A stretch of 64,000 bases of DNA from Euglena gracilis (lineage: Eukaryota; Euglenida; Euglenophyceae; Euglenales): contig CP154956.1 in assembly GCA_039621445.1 (NCBI GenBank), positions 11,407,443-11,471,442 on the forward strand, written 5' to 3'. The stretch's first letter is position 1. Each line of letters starts with the position of its first letter. Below, one piece after another: positions 11,723 to 22,929 of the stretch. The translations under genes and the position numbers were made by a program. The notes beneath the pieces were generated by a model. That model was not told the DNA's origin and made no database searches. It saw only the letters and a list, made by a program, of their open reading frames with translations.

Positions 11723-11787
11723 GCTCTGATGCTGTCCCGGGCACGACGTCCACCTTGCCGTCCACCAACGCCATCCAATTGCTCGGC
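11723..11787 (-). CDS. cNBD exon: V-x-G-K-V strand
   Basis: A 65-bp exon (TTCCAG|G to GAGC|GTCAAC) reads PSNWMALVDGKVDVVPGTAS. 'alVdGkVdV' is the third and fourth strand pattern of a cNBD. It needs two bases from an upstream exon, whereas the 13.3-kb exon ends in phase 0, so either a small exon lies between or the two belong to different repeats of the domain. Confidence 0.7.
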
Positions 11788-12095
11788 CTGGAAGGAGCCG
11801 GAGATCACGTGCCTGCTGTGGAAAACAAACCATCCCTTGAACTCCGTCCCCAAGGGTTGATAACGGCTGGGGGGGGACCCTCCCAGTCAAGGAGGGGGTG
11901 GGAGGCCCCAAAGCCGACACCCTCCTTGAAACTTGCCCGTCACTGACGTTACTACAGGTCCTCCACAAACGCACAAATGTAAACTGCGAGCAACACACCA
12001 AAATAATTTTGAACACCAAAGAGGAAAATGAGGAGGCAGGTCCAAATGAAAGCACAACCCTACCAAGAGGCAAAGACCGCCAACTGTAAACTGAT

Positions 12096-12485
12096 CAGGC
12101 ATTTACTTAAGGACCCCCGGGGGGGGTTCTGGCTAGCCAATCGGCTAGACACTGGAAAAAGTGGACTAGCTAGACCCCCCTCCCCCCGGGGGGGGGGGTC
12201 CGGGGGTCCCCCGGACTGGAAAAAAAATTTTTTAACTGGTTTTTGGCTGATTTTGTTCCAAAAATTCCCAAAAATGGCCAAAAACGGGCATTTTTGGCCA
12301 TTTTTGGGGGTCCAAAAAAATTTTCGGCGCTTCGCGCCGGTCACTGGAAAAAAATTTTCTACTAGCTAGCCCTGCTAGCAGACCCCCCCCCCTGCTACAA
12401 AACCCACTAGCCAAGTTTGGACTAGCTGCAGTCCAGCCCCCCCCCACCCCCCGGGGGGGACTGCAATCCCTTAAGCAAATGCCTG
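12096..12485. mobile_element. Non-autonomous TIR element, family B (copy 1)
   Basis: The ends CAGGCATTTACTTAAGG and CCTTAAGCAAATGCCTG are inverted repeats. Perfect 8-bp duplications AAACTGAT lie at 12088-12095 and 12486-12493. The 390-bp interior carries repeated GGCTAGCCAATCGGCTAGAC and GACTAGCTAG motifs, a GGCGCTTCGCGCC hairpin and G/C runs. Confidence 0.9.
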
Positions 12486-13290
12486 AAACTGATGCTTCAA
12501 TTGGGGGGAGCAAGGTTTCTGGGACATGAGCATTTTGAGGCAGAGGAAAGGCCCAAACCAGAACGGTTTGAGATTCATTTTGGGCGTCTTGTGCTCAACC
12601 TGGAGCGCGTCAGAAATGTAGCCAGCCCTGGGGAGAGATCCTGTATCGCCACCCCCAGGCCACCTCAAGGTTTCAACTGGCAGGCCCACCAGCACGGGGA
12701 ACCCCGGCAACCTCCACCACTGGCAGGTTAGTCAGTGCCAGAAGCCCTGACAGCTGCCTGGGTTGGGATTTTTGAGGGAGACTGGGGGATTTGACCTGAG
12801 AGGGTGGCCGGCACCCCGCTCCGCTCCGAGTTCTCAGCGGACCTCCCTCCAGGGGGGTCCGCTAGCCAGCTGGCTGAAAAAAAAAATACTGGCTGGACGG
12901 TGTTTCATCCAAGGCGGTCCTGAACCAATACTTTTCCCGTCACAGCGTCCCAGGGTTTGAGGAAAAATCCAGGAAAAATGGGAGAATCAAATGGCCAGAG
13001 TTTGGCAAAAAGAAGTTAATATCGGGGGGGAAATGACTTCTGGCACTCTTGGACCTCACCCTTCCACCCAAAGCGCCAAAAAAACATTTGTATTGGATGT
13101 TTTGAGGTTCGACCACCGGACCAGCCGTTGGAGGGCCCTTTGGACTAAGCACAATCCTCAGGGGTCCTTAAATAAAAAAAATACCCATCCCTATTCCCTA
13201 TTCTGGCCGCAGGCCTGGTTCCCGGGTTCCCGGGTTCCCGGGAACCGGGGACCACAAGGTGGGTTGGAGACCATGGGGCAGCAATGGGAC

Positions 13291-13394
13291 GCACAGGATG
13301 TACAGCTGGCGGGAGGGCTCGCCCTGGAAGCAGATGCACTGCCGGGGCCAGAACACGGCGGCCTGCAGCTTCTTGATGAACGCCGGGGAGGGGC
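13291..13394 (-). CDS. cNBD exon: helix A and first strands of a cyclic-nucleotide-binding domain
   Basis: A 104-bp exon (GGCCAG|GC to TGC|GTCCCA) reads SPAFIKKLQAAVFWPRQCIC and then FQGEPSRQLYILC. This matches the start of a cNBD: a helix 'FL..L', then 'vf.pg..i..qGe....lYil' over the first beta strands and Gly turn. Such domains bind cAMP or cGMP in channels, kinases and exchange factors. It ends in phase 0; the expected following 'v.G.v.v' strand resembles the next exon down (11723-11787). Confidence 0.8.
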
Positions 13395-13658
13395 CTGGCC
13401 GTGGTAGCCGGCGGGGGTGTCGGGGCGGGCCCAGTGTGGATATGGACCCCCAAACGGGAGGGGGGGGGTCCCTCACCCACCGTGACACCCGGAAAAAAAT
13501 TCCTTCAAGACAATTCCATTCAAACAAATCAACAGAAAACTCTCAAGAAAAGGGAAATTTAAAGAAAATTTATGCGGCGCCGAAAGGTTTGACCTACAAA
13601 TGGGCACTCCCAGGGAAAGCGGGAAGGCCTGGTGGGGGGTCGGACCGCCCCTCCCCCC

Positions 13659-13735
13659 CTACCACCAGGATGGGGGTGGGGTGGTCGACCCCCCCCACCC
13701 ACCACCCATAGGGTTGTGGGGATTCCCGCACAGCC
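13659..13735. repeat. Family P palindromic repeat
   Basis: GGGGTGGTCGACCCCCCCCA and CCCACCACCC form a palindrome followed by GTTGTGGGGATTCCC. Related copies lie at 40737-40835, 50030-50093, 50440-50500 and 53945-53998. Confidence 0.6.
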
Positions 13736-14499
13736 TGGGGGTACCGACGCACAGTACACGTAGGTACTACATACAGTACGTACCCCAAACCCCCCTTGGT
13801 CGGTTTCTGGTCAGGTCATGCGGTGAAATTTCCGGCTGGGCTACTTTTTAGCAAACGGGAGAGGGGGGGGGCTGCCTTGCGTTCTGGTGTGCCTGCACAC
13901 AGTACGTCCCCGAACCCCCCGTTTGTTTGGGTCCCCGGGTTGATTGAGGTTGCGTTCCCCGGAAAAAAAACCGGTTCTTTTTGCCCACCCCCTACGACTT
14001 TGGCAGCTGGGTGGGGGGAGGGGTGTGTGCTTTAGCCCCGCCGGTGGGCTAAAAATGCCCTCCACCCTGCCAGCCCATCGCACCCCCCCCGACCACCGTC
14101 AAAAAAGAAGTCAGCTGGTATGGCCCCGATTTGACAACGTTCCGGGTTGGTACAACCTCACAGGGCGGTGGCAACGTCCGGAAGGACCAAAGGTCCGGGG
14201 GGGGGGGACCAGGTGTGCATTTGGATTGTTACTGCATGGGTGCCCCAAGGAAATTGGCGCCTTATGGATGGGACTCGTCAAACCCTGAGGTTCCTCCAGA
14301 ACGCTGGAGAGTCCTGGTCCTGGAGAGTCCTTCAAATAAGGGAGGGGAGGGGGCACCTTTATCCGATTCACGTAGAAATGGTAAACCCAATTCCACGCGT
14401 GAAAGTCATTGCGTGCATTGGAGCCCTAAACCATTTGCGCATGGACAAGCCCCGCCTTCAGGTTCGCCTCCGGCCAGCCGGCGAACAGCTTGCCGCTAC

Positions 14500-14560
14500 C
14501 CCGCAGCTGGTCCGGCTGCAGCGGGCACAGCTTGCGGGCGTGGAGGCCGACCATGAAGCG
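14500..14560 (-). CDS. Exon, possible part of the cNBD gene
   Basis: A 61-bp exon (CCCCAG|CGC to CGGG|GTAGCG) reads RFMVGLHARKLCPLQPDQLR. No specific motif is present. It lies directly upstream of the cNBD exons. Confidence 0.5.
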
Positions 14561-14799
14561 CTGGGGGGCGGGCAGCCAAATGCCTGGGTGGTCTGGCATG
14601 GCAGGTGGCGCAAAGCTGTTCATGGAATATGCGCATTAATCGGGTGCATCCAAACACGTCCAAAAGTATGTACAAGAACGAGAGCATGCACGTGATGTGT
14701 ACACGCAAAAAAACATACAAAATACAAAATAAAAACATGCACAAAAACGCACATAAAATACATCCAAAAAAATGTATATGAAAACTCGGGGAAACACAC

Positions 14800-14938
14800 G
14801 CATGGCGTCCCGATCGGAGGATGCGGCGGTGCTTCCGGTAGCGGTAGCGGCGCCACACCGGGAGGAATAAGCACCGGAGCCTGTCATAATCTGATCGGTG
14901 CCTGGGGCGGCCCGCAGTGGCGGGGGCTCGAGGTCCCT
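14800..14938 (-). CDS. Exon, basic segment
   Basis: The acceptor is TCTCCCCAG|AGG, the end of intron J1, and the donor ATGC|GTGTGT. Two frames are open. The one with GC-rich third positions reads SDYDRLRCLFLPVWRRYRYR and then KHRRILRSGRHA, a strongly basic stretch. The other reads RDLEPPPLRAAPGTDQIMTG. Frame choice is uncertain. Confidence 0.45.
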
Positions 14939-15093
14939 CTGGGGAGAAGGGATGCAAAAAAAAGGGTATTGCAAAACTTTGAAATGTTCAAAAATTAAAA
15001 ATTCTAAAAAAAATTAAAAATCAGATTTGAAAACTTCAAGTTTGATTTTGAAATGTTTTTTGAGTTTTTTTTTTTGAAAAAGAGACCCCTGAC
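14939..15093 (-). mobile_element. Introner-like intron J1
   Basis: The 155-bp intron lies between exons 15094-15140 and 14800-14938. On the minus strand it starts GTCAGGGGTCTCTTT, passes AAACATTTCAAAAT and GTTTTCAAAT blocks, and ends TTCTCCCCAG. J2 has the same order of blocks. The homology covers the introns from donor to acceptor. Confidence 0.65.
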
Positions 15094-15140
15094 CTCCACC
15101 GAAGACCTTGCCACCGGCTGCCAGGCGCAGGCTCTGCCAT
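15094..15140 (-). CDS. Short exon upstream of introner-like intron J1
   Basis: A 47-bp exon (CCCCAG|A to GGAG|GTCAGG) reads WQSLRLAAGGKVFGG. The splice signals are good. Its downstream intron (14939-15093) is related in sequence to the one after 18904-19032. Confidence 0.55.
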
Positions 15141-16010
15141 CTGGGGAAGGCCTGCCCCCGACGCCGTGGTGGTGGTGGGCCCCACTGGTGGGGGGGGGGT
15201 GCCATTAAGGAGACTGGGTAGTTGAGCCCAAAAGACCCCTGTTCCAGTGCCGGGGCTGGGGGGGGGGGGCACCGCCTCTTCGTTTGAGCCATTTCAGACC
15301 TGAAACTCCACCCTGAAAACCAAAAACTCCAAATGCTCAAAACATGCACAATGTACTCTGATGTTTTGGATCCAATTATCCAAAAAAGCCAAAAAATGAC
15401 CTGAAAATTTGCGAAGGGAGCCGACCCCCAACACCCCCCAACACCCGTAATCCTGCTCCATTCTGCCCATCCCACCATCCCGGCCAAACAGCGAGCCAAA
15501 TTTGTCAGTACATGGAGTGGGGGTGGGTCGATTTCGGAAGGACGCAGGGGACGGGGAATAATTGCCCATGCAGGTTTTCAGGGAACTAGGGATGACTTTT
15601 GAACACGGTTTCGAGCATGACGGTCATTAGGTTCATTGAGGTCCAAAGATTTGCCCGTACAATATAAATTTATCACAAAGACTGTGGCACTCGCAGGCAA
15701 GTGCAGAAACAGCCCCAAAAACCTCCCACAGAAAATGAGAGACCCAGAATCAGGCGCCCCAAAATAGACCCCCAAAACTGTGTGAAAATATTTTGTGTGT
15801 GTTCAAAAAGTCCTCCCTCAAAGACATGTTGGCGAAGCAAAGATAATTCTGTCGTTTGCGCTTAATTCTGCCCCCCTGTCTGCCTGTGCCAAAATGAAAA
15901 AAATGGACTGACCAACATGTTGACTTCCACAAAAAGTCCTCCGACTTGGTTGCAGCCAAGTATTCTGCGCTGTGTCTGAAGAAAGCGTTGTTTGTTGTTA
16001 GTTTTGTTAC

Positions 16011-16793
<783 letters not shown>

Positions 16794-17299
16794 TTCGATT
16801 TTTGGCAAATTTGCCTTTTTGCTTTTGTGTGTGTGTTTTTTTCGCCAATTTTTGCATTTTTGCTAGGAAAAATTCTTGACCATGAAAAATTCCTCACTGT
16901 TGCCCCAATTTTCCCCAATTTTGTCAATTTTTTTGGCATTTTTGAATGTTTTGGTCAACAAAATGCTTATGCAAAATGCAAATGTTTATGGAAATGAGAA
17001 TTTTACCCAGCGGAGCCAAACTTTCTCTGCAATGGAAAAATGTACATCCCAGGGGAGCTCCTGACAGATTTCTTATGCAGGTTGCGTTTTTTTTTTGTGT
17101 TTTTTTTGCGTCTTTGTGTTTTTTTTTTGCGTCTTTGTGTTTTTTTTTGCGTCTTTTTGCGTCACGTTTTTTTTGAGGGTCCATGCGCGTTCCCAGTATG
17201 AGTGGTGCAAGTTTCTTTGGGGCTATTCCTCACCAAAATCGCCAGCTCAGCTTCACTGTGTGGCCTTGACTCATTCCTGCAACGCTCATATTAAAAAGT

Positions 17300-17420
17300 A
17301 CCCCCCCCTATGTCCAACGACCGGTAACCTCTGTCCTCTGACAGGGGGGGGGGGCGGTGGTCGTTGGACATAGGGTAGTGACCAAAAAGGTGTCCTCTGA
17401 CCGGGGGGGGGGTGGGTGGT
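17300..17420. repeat. Family E repeat, palindromic copy
   Basis: CTATGTCCAACGACCGGTAA and GGTCGTTGGACATAG are inverted around CTGTCCTCTGACAGGGGG. A second partial unit follows. Confidence 0.7.
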
Positions 17421-17644
17421 GTTGAACACAGGGTTGGAAAAAAAAGTTTGCCGAAACCCCCCCAAACAGATCAAAATTTTCCTTCCGGCGCTTCGCACCC
17501 CCATTTCCAGCCCTGTCAACAAATATTTACTTAAATAGCACACAAAACTGACAAAACATGACGGGGGGGTCTTCTGACTTAGAAAGAAGCCTGCCCTGGA
17601 AATGCCTGCTGGGGGGGTGCGCCTTTTCAGGGGAAAATATAATG

Positions 17645-17830
17645 TGTGTGTGTGTATATATATAATATATATATATATATATATTTTCTATATATTATAT
17701 ATATGTGTGTAGTTAAATATATATATATATATATCTATATATAGATATATATAATAAAACATATATATAATTAAATATATATATATAATAAAACATATAT
17801 ATATATATATATATACATATAAAATATATA
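17645..17830. repeat. TA-rich microsatellite
   Basis: ATATATATA and AAACATATA units lie next to the 3' end of exon 17836-17975. Confidence 0.9.
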
Positions 17831-17835
17831 ACAAC

Positions 17836-17975
17836 AGGTGGGGGGATTGTGGGCGCGGCGGGCCGGGCGGTGCACGTCCCAGAAGCGCCACTGCGCGAAG
17901 ACGAGCAGTGTGCGCCACATCGCCTGCCGCATCCCGTCCGGGGGCCAGAGCCCTTGGGCGACGGGGGCGCAGTGC
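17836..17975 (-). CDS. Exon, Trp-rich segment
   Basis: After CGCTAG|G the frame reads LWPPDGMRQAMWRTLLVFAQ and then WRFWDVHRPARRAHNPP. Four tryptophans in 30 residues and a hydrophobic LLVFA run suggest a structured helix, possibly membrane-associated. The donor may be GAC|GTGCAC (L=17876) or CCT|GTTGTT (given). The family is not recognised. Confidence 0.6.
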
Positions 17976-18038
17976 CTAGCGACCACCCAACTGCTGGCAT
18001 CTGATCCGTTGTGACAACAACACAGTCAAATCACCCAC

Positions 18039-18343
18039 CTACCCCCCCCCCCCCCGATGAAACTGTAAAATGACAGTTTGGACAGTAGCGGGGACCCTGA
18101 CAACTTCCTACCAGGCTGTTTTTTACCAACCCCCGGGGAGGGGGGGAGGGGGGAGTCCGGAGTGCCTTGGGGTGCCTGCCCAGGCAGGCACCCCCCCCCC
18201 CCCCCCCCCGGGGGTGGGGTCGGCACCCGACTGAATGCAGCCTGCTTCCTACCATTGACAGGTTGGCGGCACCAAGCAACCTAACAGTTTCCCTGGCGGG
18301 ACCCTGACAGGTTCTCGGGCATGAAAGTTTTCCGGAGGGGGGT
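18039..18343. repeat. Family D repeat interrupted by a family C element
   Basis: Both halves, before 18112 and after 18244, align with the D copies at 48.7 and 49.4 kb (GATGAAACTGTAAAATGACA; GGGACCCTGACAGGTTCTCG). It is more diverged than those two copies. Confidence 0.7.
18112..18244. mobile_element. Non-autonomous TIR element, family C, nested in a family D copy
   Basis: It starts CAGGCTGTTTTTTACC and ends GCAGCCTG, with perfect 8-bp duplications CTTCCTAC at 18104-18111 and 18245-18252. It interrupts a family D repeat (18039-18343), so it inserted after D. The interior is a G/C-run palindrome around GGTGCCTGCCCAGGCAGGCA. Confidence 0.88.
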
Positions 18344-18776
18344 AAGCATGGGGTCGCCCGCCGTTGGACAAAATCAACGAACTAACCCCCCCCCCCGTCT
18401 GTCACCCAAACCGCACCTGAAAATTGGCCAGTACCACGACCCCTGGCAATTTTTGCGGGACCCTGAGAGGTATTGGATATGGCAGTTGCCCGAGGGGGGG
18501 GGGGGGGCCAGAGAGTTGCAAAAAAGTGGCATCCAACTTGGGGGATCACAGAACAAAATCGGGCCTTCAACGTCACAAAAAAAAAACTCACAAAAAAAAA
18601 AACGACCAATGGCCCCTGGGACATTGCCCGTCGGGTTTGAAGCAGCGTCGCAACCAGGAGCTTCTTCCGTCGGCTCTGCAGGACTTTGGAGGTCTTTTTG
18701 TGTCTAGAGTGGTGCCAAAACCTGCATTGAAACCCAGGGGGAAACCCCTTTGGGCGGTACCCACAGACAGATCTCT

Positions 18777-18903
18777 CTGGGGAGAACGGGGTCGAAATTC
18801 GAAGTTTCAAAATTTTTAAAAAATAAAAAACCAAATTTGAAAACTTTAAACTTGAATTTGAATCTTGAAAATTTTGAAATGTTTTAATAAAGAAACCCCT
18901 GGC
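18777..18903 (-). mobile_element. Introner-like intron J2
   Basis: A 127-bp relative of J1 starts with a GC donor (GCCAGGGGTTTCTTT) and ends TTCTCCCCAG. Both sites have GTGGAG just upstream and AG(G/A)GA just downstream. The exon following J2 could not be read. Confidence 0.6.
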
Positions 18904-19032
18904 CTCCACTGCCTGCTGCCGGCGCGTGTCGCGCTTCTCGATGCGGTCCTGCAGCTGCTCACTGTACCGCTGCTGTGCCTCCTCGCGCTTCTCCTGTGCG
19001 AGCCGTGCCTTGCGGTCTTGCTCCGTCAGGGA
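18904..19032 (-). CDS. Exon, highly charged coiled coil; GC-AG intron follows
   Basis: A 129-bp, 43-codon phase-0 exon after CCTCAG reads SLTEQDRKARLAQEKREEAQ, then QRYSEQLQDRIEKRDTRRQQ, then AVE. It is a continuous charged helix, very probably a coiled coil. The donor is GAG|GCCAGG, a GC donor, chosen because the homologous intron after 15094-15140 starts GAG|GTCAGG at the same place. A GT donor 6 bases upstream (GCA|GTGGAG) is the alternative. Confidence 0.7.
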
Positions 19033-19170
19033 CTGAGGCGTGCCCGGGGGGGGGGGGCGTTGGGGGCTGTAGCAAAACAGCACAATAATTGGATGGACTT
19101 GATTCAAAGTGACACGCAACTCCCCGCGGCAAACTGCGTGACATCTTGACATACAATGACACGTTATTCC

Positions 19171-19387
19171 ATGCCCTGACATGTCATGGCATACCATGCC
19201 ATGCCACACCATGCCGTGATATGCCATGCCATGCCATGCCATGCCATGCCATGCCATGCCATGCCATGCCATGCCATGCCATGCCATGCCATGCCATGCC
19301 ATGCCATGCCATGCCATGCCACGCCATGCCATGCCATGCCATGCCACGCTATGCCATGCCATGCCACGCCACGCCATGACATGTCAT
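19171..19387. repeat. CATGC pentanucleotide array
   Basis: About 40 units of ATGCC/CATGC, perfect from about 19223 to 19320. Confidence 0.95.
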
Positions 19388-19679
19388 GGCAGACCAGCGA
19401 AAATTGCTGTGCGTCATTATTGAGCAGCTCTCTGAATCATTTGCAAACGTTCGGAAGGCTTCGTCTTCAGGAGGTTTCGGAGGTGTTGTCTTCAATTTGG
19501 TCGCCGCAACCAAGGTTCAACCCAGCACAGCTCCGCAAGGGAAAAGCAAAAAAAAAATATTATTATTATTGTTAAATAATTATTATATAAATATTACAAA
19601 CACATACTTTAAAAAATCAATGGAAACCCAATGTAGCCGGCTTGCCCAGGTTGGGGCAGGCACCAGAGCTCATTCTGAC

Positions 19680-19812
19680 TGTTGGCTGAGCCGGAAGACG
19701 ATCGGCGTGGCGTCCGGTCGTTGGAGCAGTTGGAGGAGGACCGCCGGCGTGTGTCCTGCGACGACGGGCGACGGCCCTTCTGGCGGGCGGAAGAGGGGTC
19801 GGCGCGGAGGCC
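19680..19812 (-). CDS. Exon, Arg/Ser-rich (phosphorylation-type) segment
   Basis: A 133-bp exon (ACGCAG|GGC to ACA|GTCAGA) reads GLRADPSSARQKGRRPSSQD, then TRRRSSSNCSNDRTPRRSSS. Several R-R-x-S and R-R-R-S-S matches to basophilic (PKA/PKG-type) phosphorylation sites are visible, which suits a cyclic-nucleotide signalling protein if it belongs to the cNBD gene. That link is inference. A long CA/GT repeat abuts its 5' side. Confidence 0.6.
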
Positions 19813-19820
19813 CTGCGTGC

Positions 19821-19823
<3 letters not shown>

Positions 19824-19869
<46 letters not shown>

Positions 19870-20130
19870 GCAACACATACAACACACGCATACACAACAC
19901 ACATTATACACGCACATACACGCACATTGAACACACCCATACATATATGCGCGCAACACACACACACACACACAAAACACGTGACACACATGTACATTGT
20001 GTGTGACAATGCACAGTACACATGCTTCTATTTAACACATTCCGCGTGTGTACAATGCACAGTACACATGTGCAGCACAGCAGCGCAGCGCAGCAGACAC
20101 ATACACATACATACACATGGGTGTGTACTG
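19824..20130. repeat. GT/AC microsatellite cluster
   Basis: About 45 bases of (GT)n are followed by AC-rich imperfect repeats with ACACAT variants. Confidence 0.9.
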
Positions 20131-20284
20131 TGTGCGAAGTGTGGGTATTTGTGTGGGTCCGCCTCTGCTCCGGGGGGGGGGGGCTAAAACACCCTTCTTC
20201 TGCTCAAACAATCTTTGTTTCCGACCGGGGGGGGGTGGTCATTAGACACGGAGGGGACCGAGGCCGGCCAGCGGTTATTCACAC

Positions 20285-20592
20285 ATTTGACCATTTTTGC
20301 AGGTTTTGGCCTTTTTATTTCTGGCACTTAAGAGCCACCATCCCCCCCCTTTTTTACGGTTGTCGGCCATTGTTTTAATCAACCTTCAGCGGCTCTCGGT
20401 TGTTTGCGGCAATCTTGCACACTGACATCAATTTTAATCCTTTTGGATGACTTGTTTCCATTTTGGGGGGCTATTGGACTTTTTCTATTTTCCATTTTGC
20501 CATCTTCAATTACTTTATGGTGGTCATCCCATTTCAAAAAAAGGCTTCTTTGAAAAATGCAAATGAAAACAAAGCGAAATTAAATCAAATGA
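20285..20592. repeat. Family F repeat, copy 2
   Basis: It shares GACATCAATTTTAATCCTTT, GGTGGTCATCCCATTTC and CAAAGCGAAATTAAATCAAA with the 5.6-kb copy. Confidence 0.65.
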
Positions 20593-20938
20593 TTGGAGAT
20601 TCAAAATTTAGGCACAATGCGCCGGAAATGAAGGGTCACAGGGACCCCTTGGGCCGTCGTGGACCCCCCTTGACAGGTTGGGGGGGGGGGCAGGTGTCTG
20701 GACTCCCCCTGCAGTCAAGTAACTCCCCACCAAAAGCTGGGACACACACTCCCTTTCTCGGCCTGTGACTTTTGTGGCATTTCTTTTCCTTGGGGCGAAC
20801 GCGGTTTCCGGTTTGGAATTTGGTCTGCGATTTTTATGCATGGTGACACAGCGATAGGGAACGCTGTTTGTTGCGCGGCCGTGGGTTTCCGCTGACCCTG
20901 GCAGTGACTGGTGTCGGAAAGGGGCCCCAGCCCTCCAC

Positions 20939-21033
20939 GCCGTGCCTCCGGCAGGGGGGAGGAGGGAGAAGGTCAGGCCCCGCTGCAGCATCGCGGAGTT
21001 GGCCTTGGTGAGGCACTCGTGGACGGGCAGGGG
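20939..21033 (-). CDS. Exon candidate, unassigned
   Basis: After GTCGCAG the frame reads PLPVHECLTKANSAMLQRGL and then TFSLLPPAGGTA, up to GGC|GTGGAG. The open frame also extends upstream of this acceptor (CTARCSEGPAPSQ). The sequence looks coding, but both boundaries are moderate. Confidence 0.45.
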
Positions 21034-21235
21034 CTGCGACGGGGCCGGGCCCTCCGAGCACCGTGCCGTGCAACACACCCCGGCGCATGGGTGGGGGTGG
21101 GGGGTAGGGTACAATAGGGGAGGGTTGGTGTGGATGGGTTGGGGCAGCCAGACCACTCCCCAAGGGGTGGGGGTGCAACGTCAGTCCGGTCTGGGCGGAA
21201 ATGAAACTTTGAAGGGTTGTTTGGCCGATTTTGGC

Positions 21236-21760
<525 letters not shown>

Positions 21761-22929
21761 CGGCGTGCGTGGGTTGGTGGTGTCGTGAAGAGGGTGGGAG
21801 GGTTTGGGCCAGGGGAAAAGTGTCTCCCCAGGGGGGTAAATGAGACCTTCCCCATTGGAGCCTTGGGCAACCTTCCGGTGTAGGTCAGTGGAATGGGGGG
21901 GAGGGAAACCTCAGGGAAGGCCTGGACAGGACATCCAAGGAATGACCCTCGCTGGGTGGGGCTGCATGCAGGGGCAGGCTGGATGTAATATGGGGGGGGG
22001 TATCCTGAGTCAGAGCGGCCTCTTTCGTTTGAGCAGGGTCTTCAAGAGAAAAAATCCTATCCCAGAACTTCGATGAAACATCCACGAGAAGAATGGTCCA
22101 AGCATGGTCGTATTTTCGGCGGAAAAAAAGGGTGAAATTTGACAGCAATCAGACTTTCAAATCTGATCTCATGATTCTGAAAGCTGGCCTCATTTTCGAT
22201 CTCAAACACAGGGAAGGGTCCGGATCACTTCCCCTCTCTTTGTACCAAAAAAAACCTGGAACAAAGAGCCAGCATATTATGTGGGGGTTCACTGAGGTGG
22301 TACTCAGACAATGGTGGGGTGGTGCTTTGACAGGGGGAGGGGGCATAACTGGTGGAAGATATGTGGTCCTATGTTGCCCCCCCCCCACGAAAGAGACTGC
22401 AAGTGCTGTCCCCATATCCCTGGCTGTGGGGGCAGGCAGCTTTGTCTTGTTCAAACCAGTGATGGTTGGGCTGGTGGTAAACAGCACTGGAACAGCTGGG
22501 GGCCGGGAAGACCAGGGGGCTGGCACGACCACACACCCCCACCCACAGGCACCATACATGGCATCGGACAGAGGGGACCCTCCATACATCAAAAAGCAAG
22601 CACAGAATCAGAAATGTGAATACAGTGTGCACCACACCGCACACCGTACATAATAATTGTAATTACATCGTACCGCACACAATCGGATATCTGTGAATAC
22701 GTCAATGCGGTGTGCGCATGCACACATGCACACACGAGGGGGAAAGAGGGTCTGGGGGCCCATTTTTGGGGGTCAATTTTGGGTCAAAAAAAAAGGGCCG
22801 AAAATTGCCAAACCCCCGCCTCCGGAAGGAGACCCAAGGCCCTTGGGGTCCCCCCCCCGGGGAGGGGAGGGGATCTGGCGGACCCCCCAAGGGTCCAAAG
22901 TTAAAAAAAAGGCATCCCTGATGTGCACG

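Noticed and set aside
13145-13261. GGGAACCC palindromes as a regulatory operator
   Set aside because: TTCCCGGGTTCCCGGGTTCCC is a short tandem repeat next to a cNBD exon; nothing ties it to regulation.
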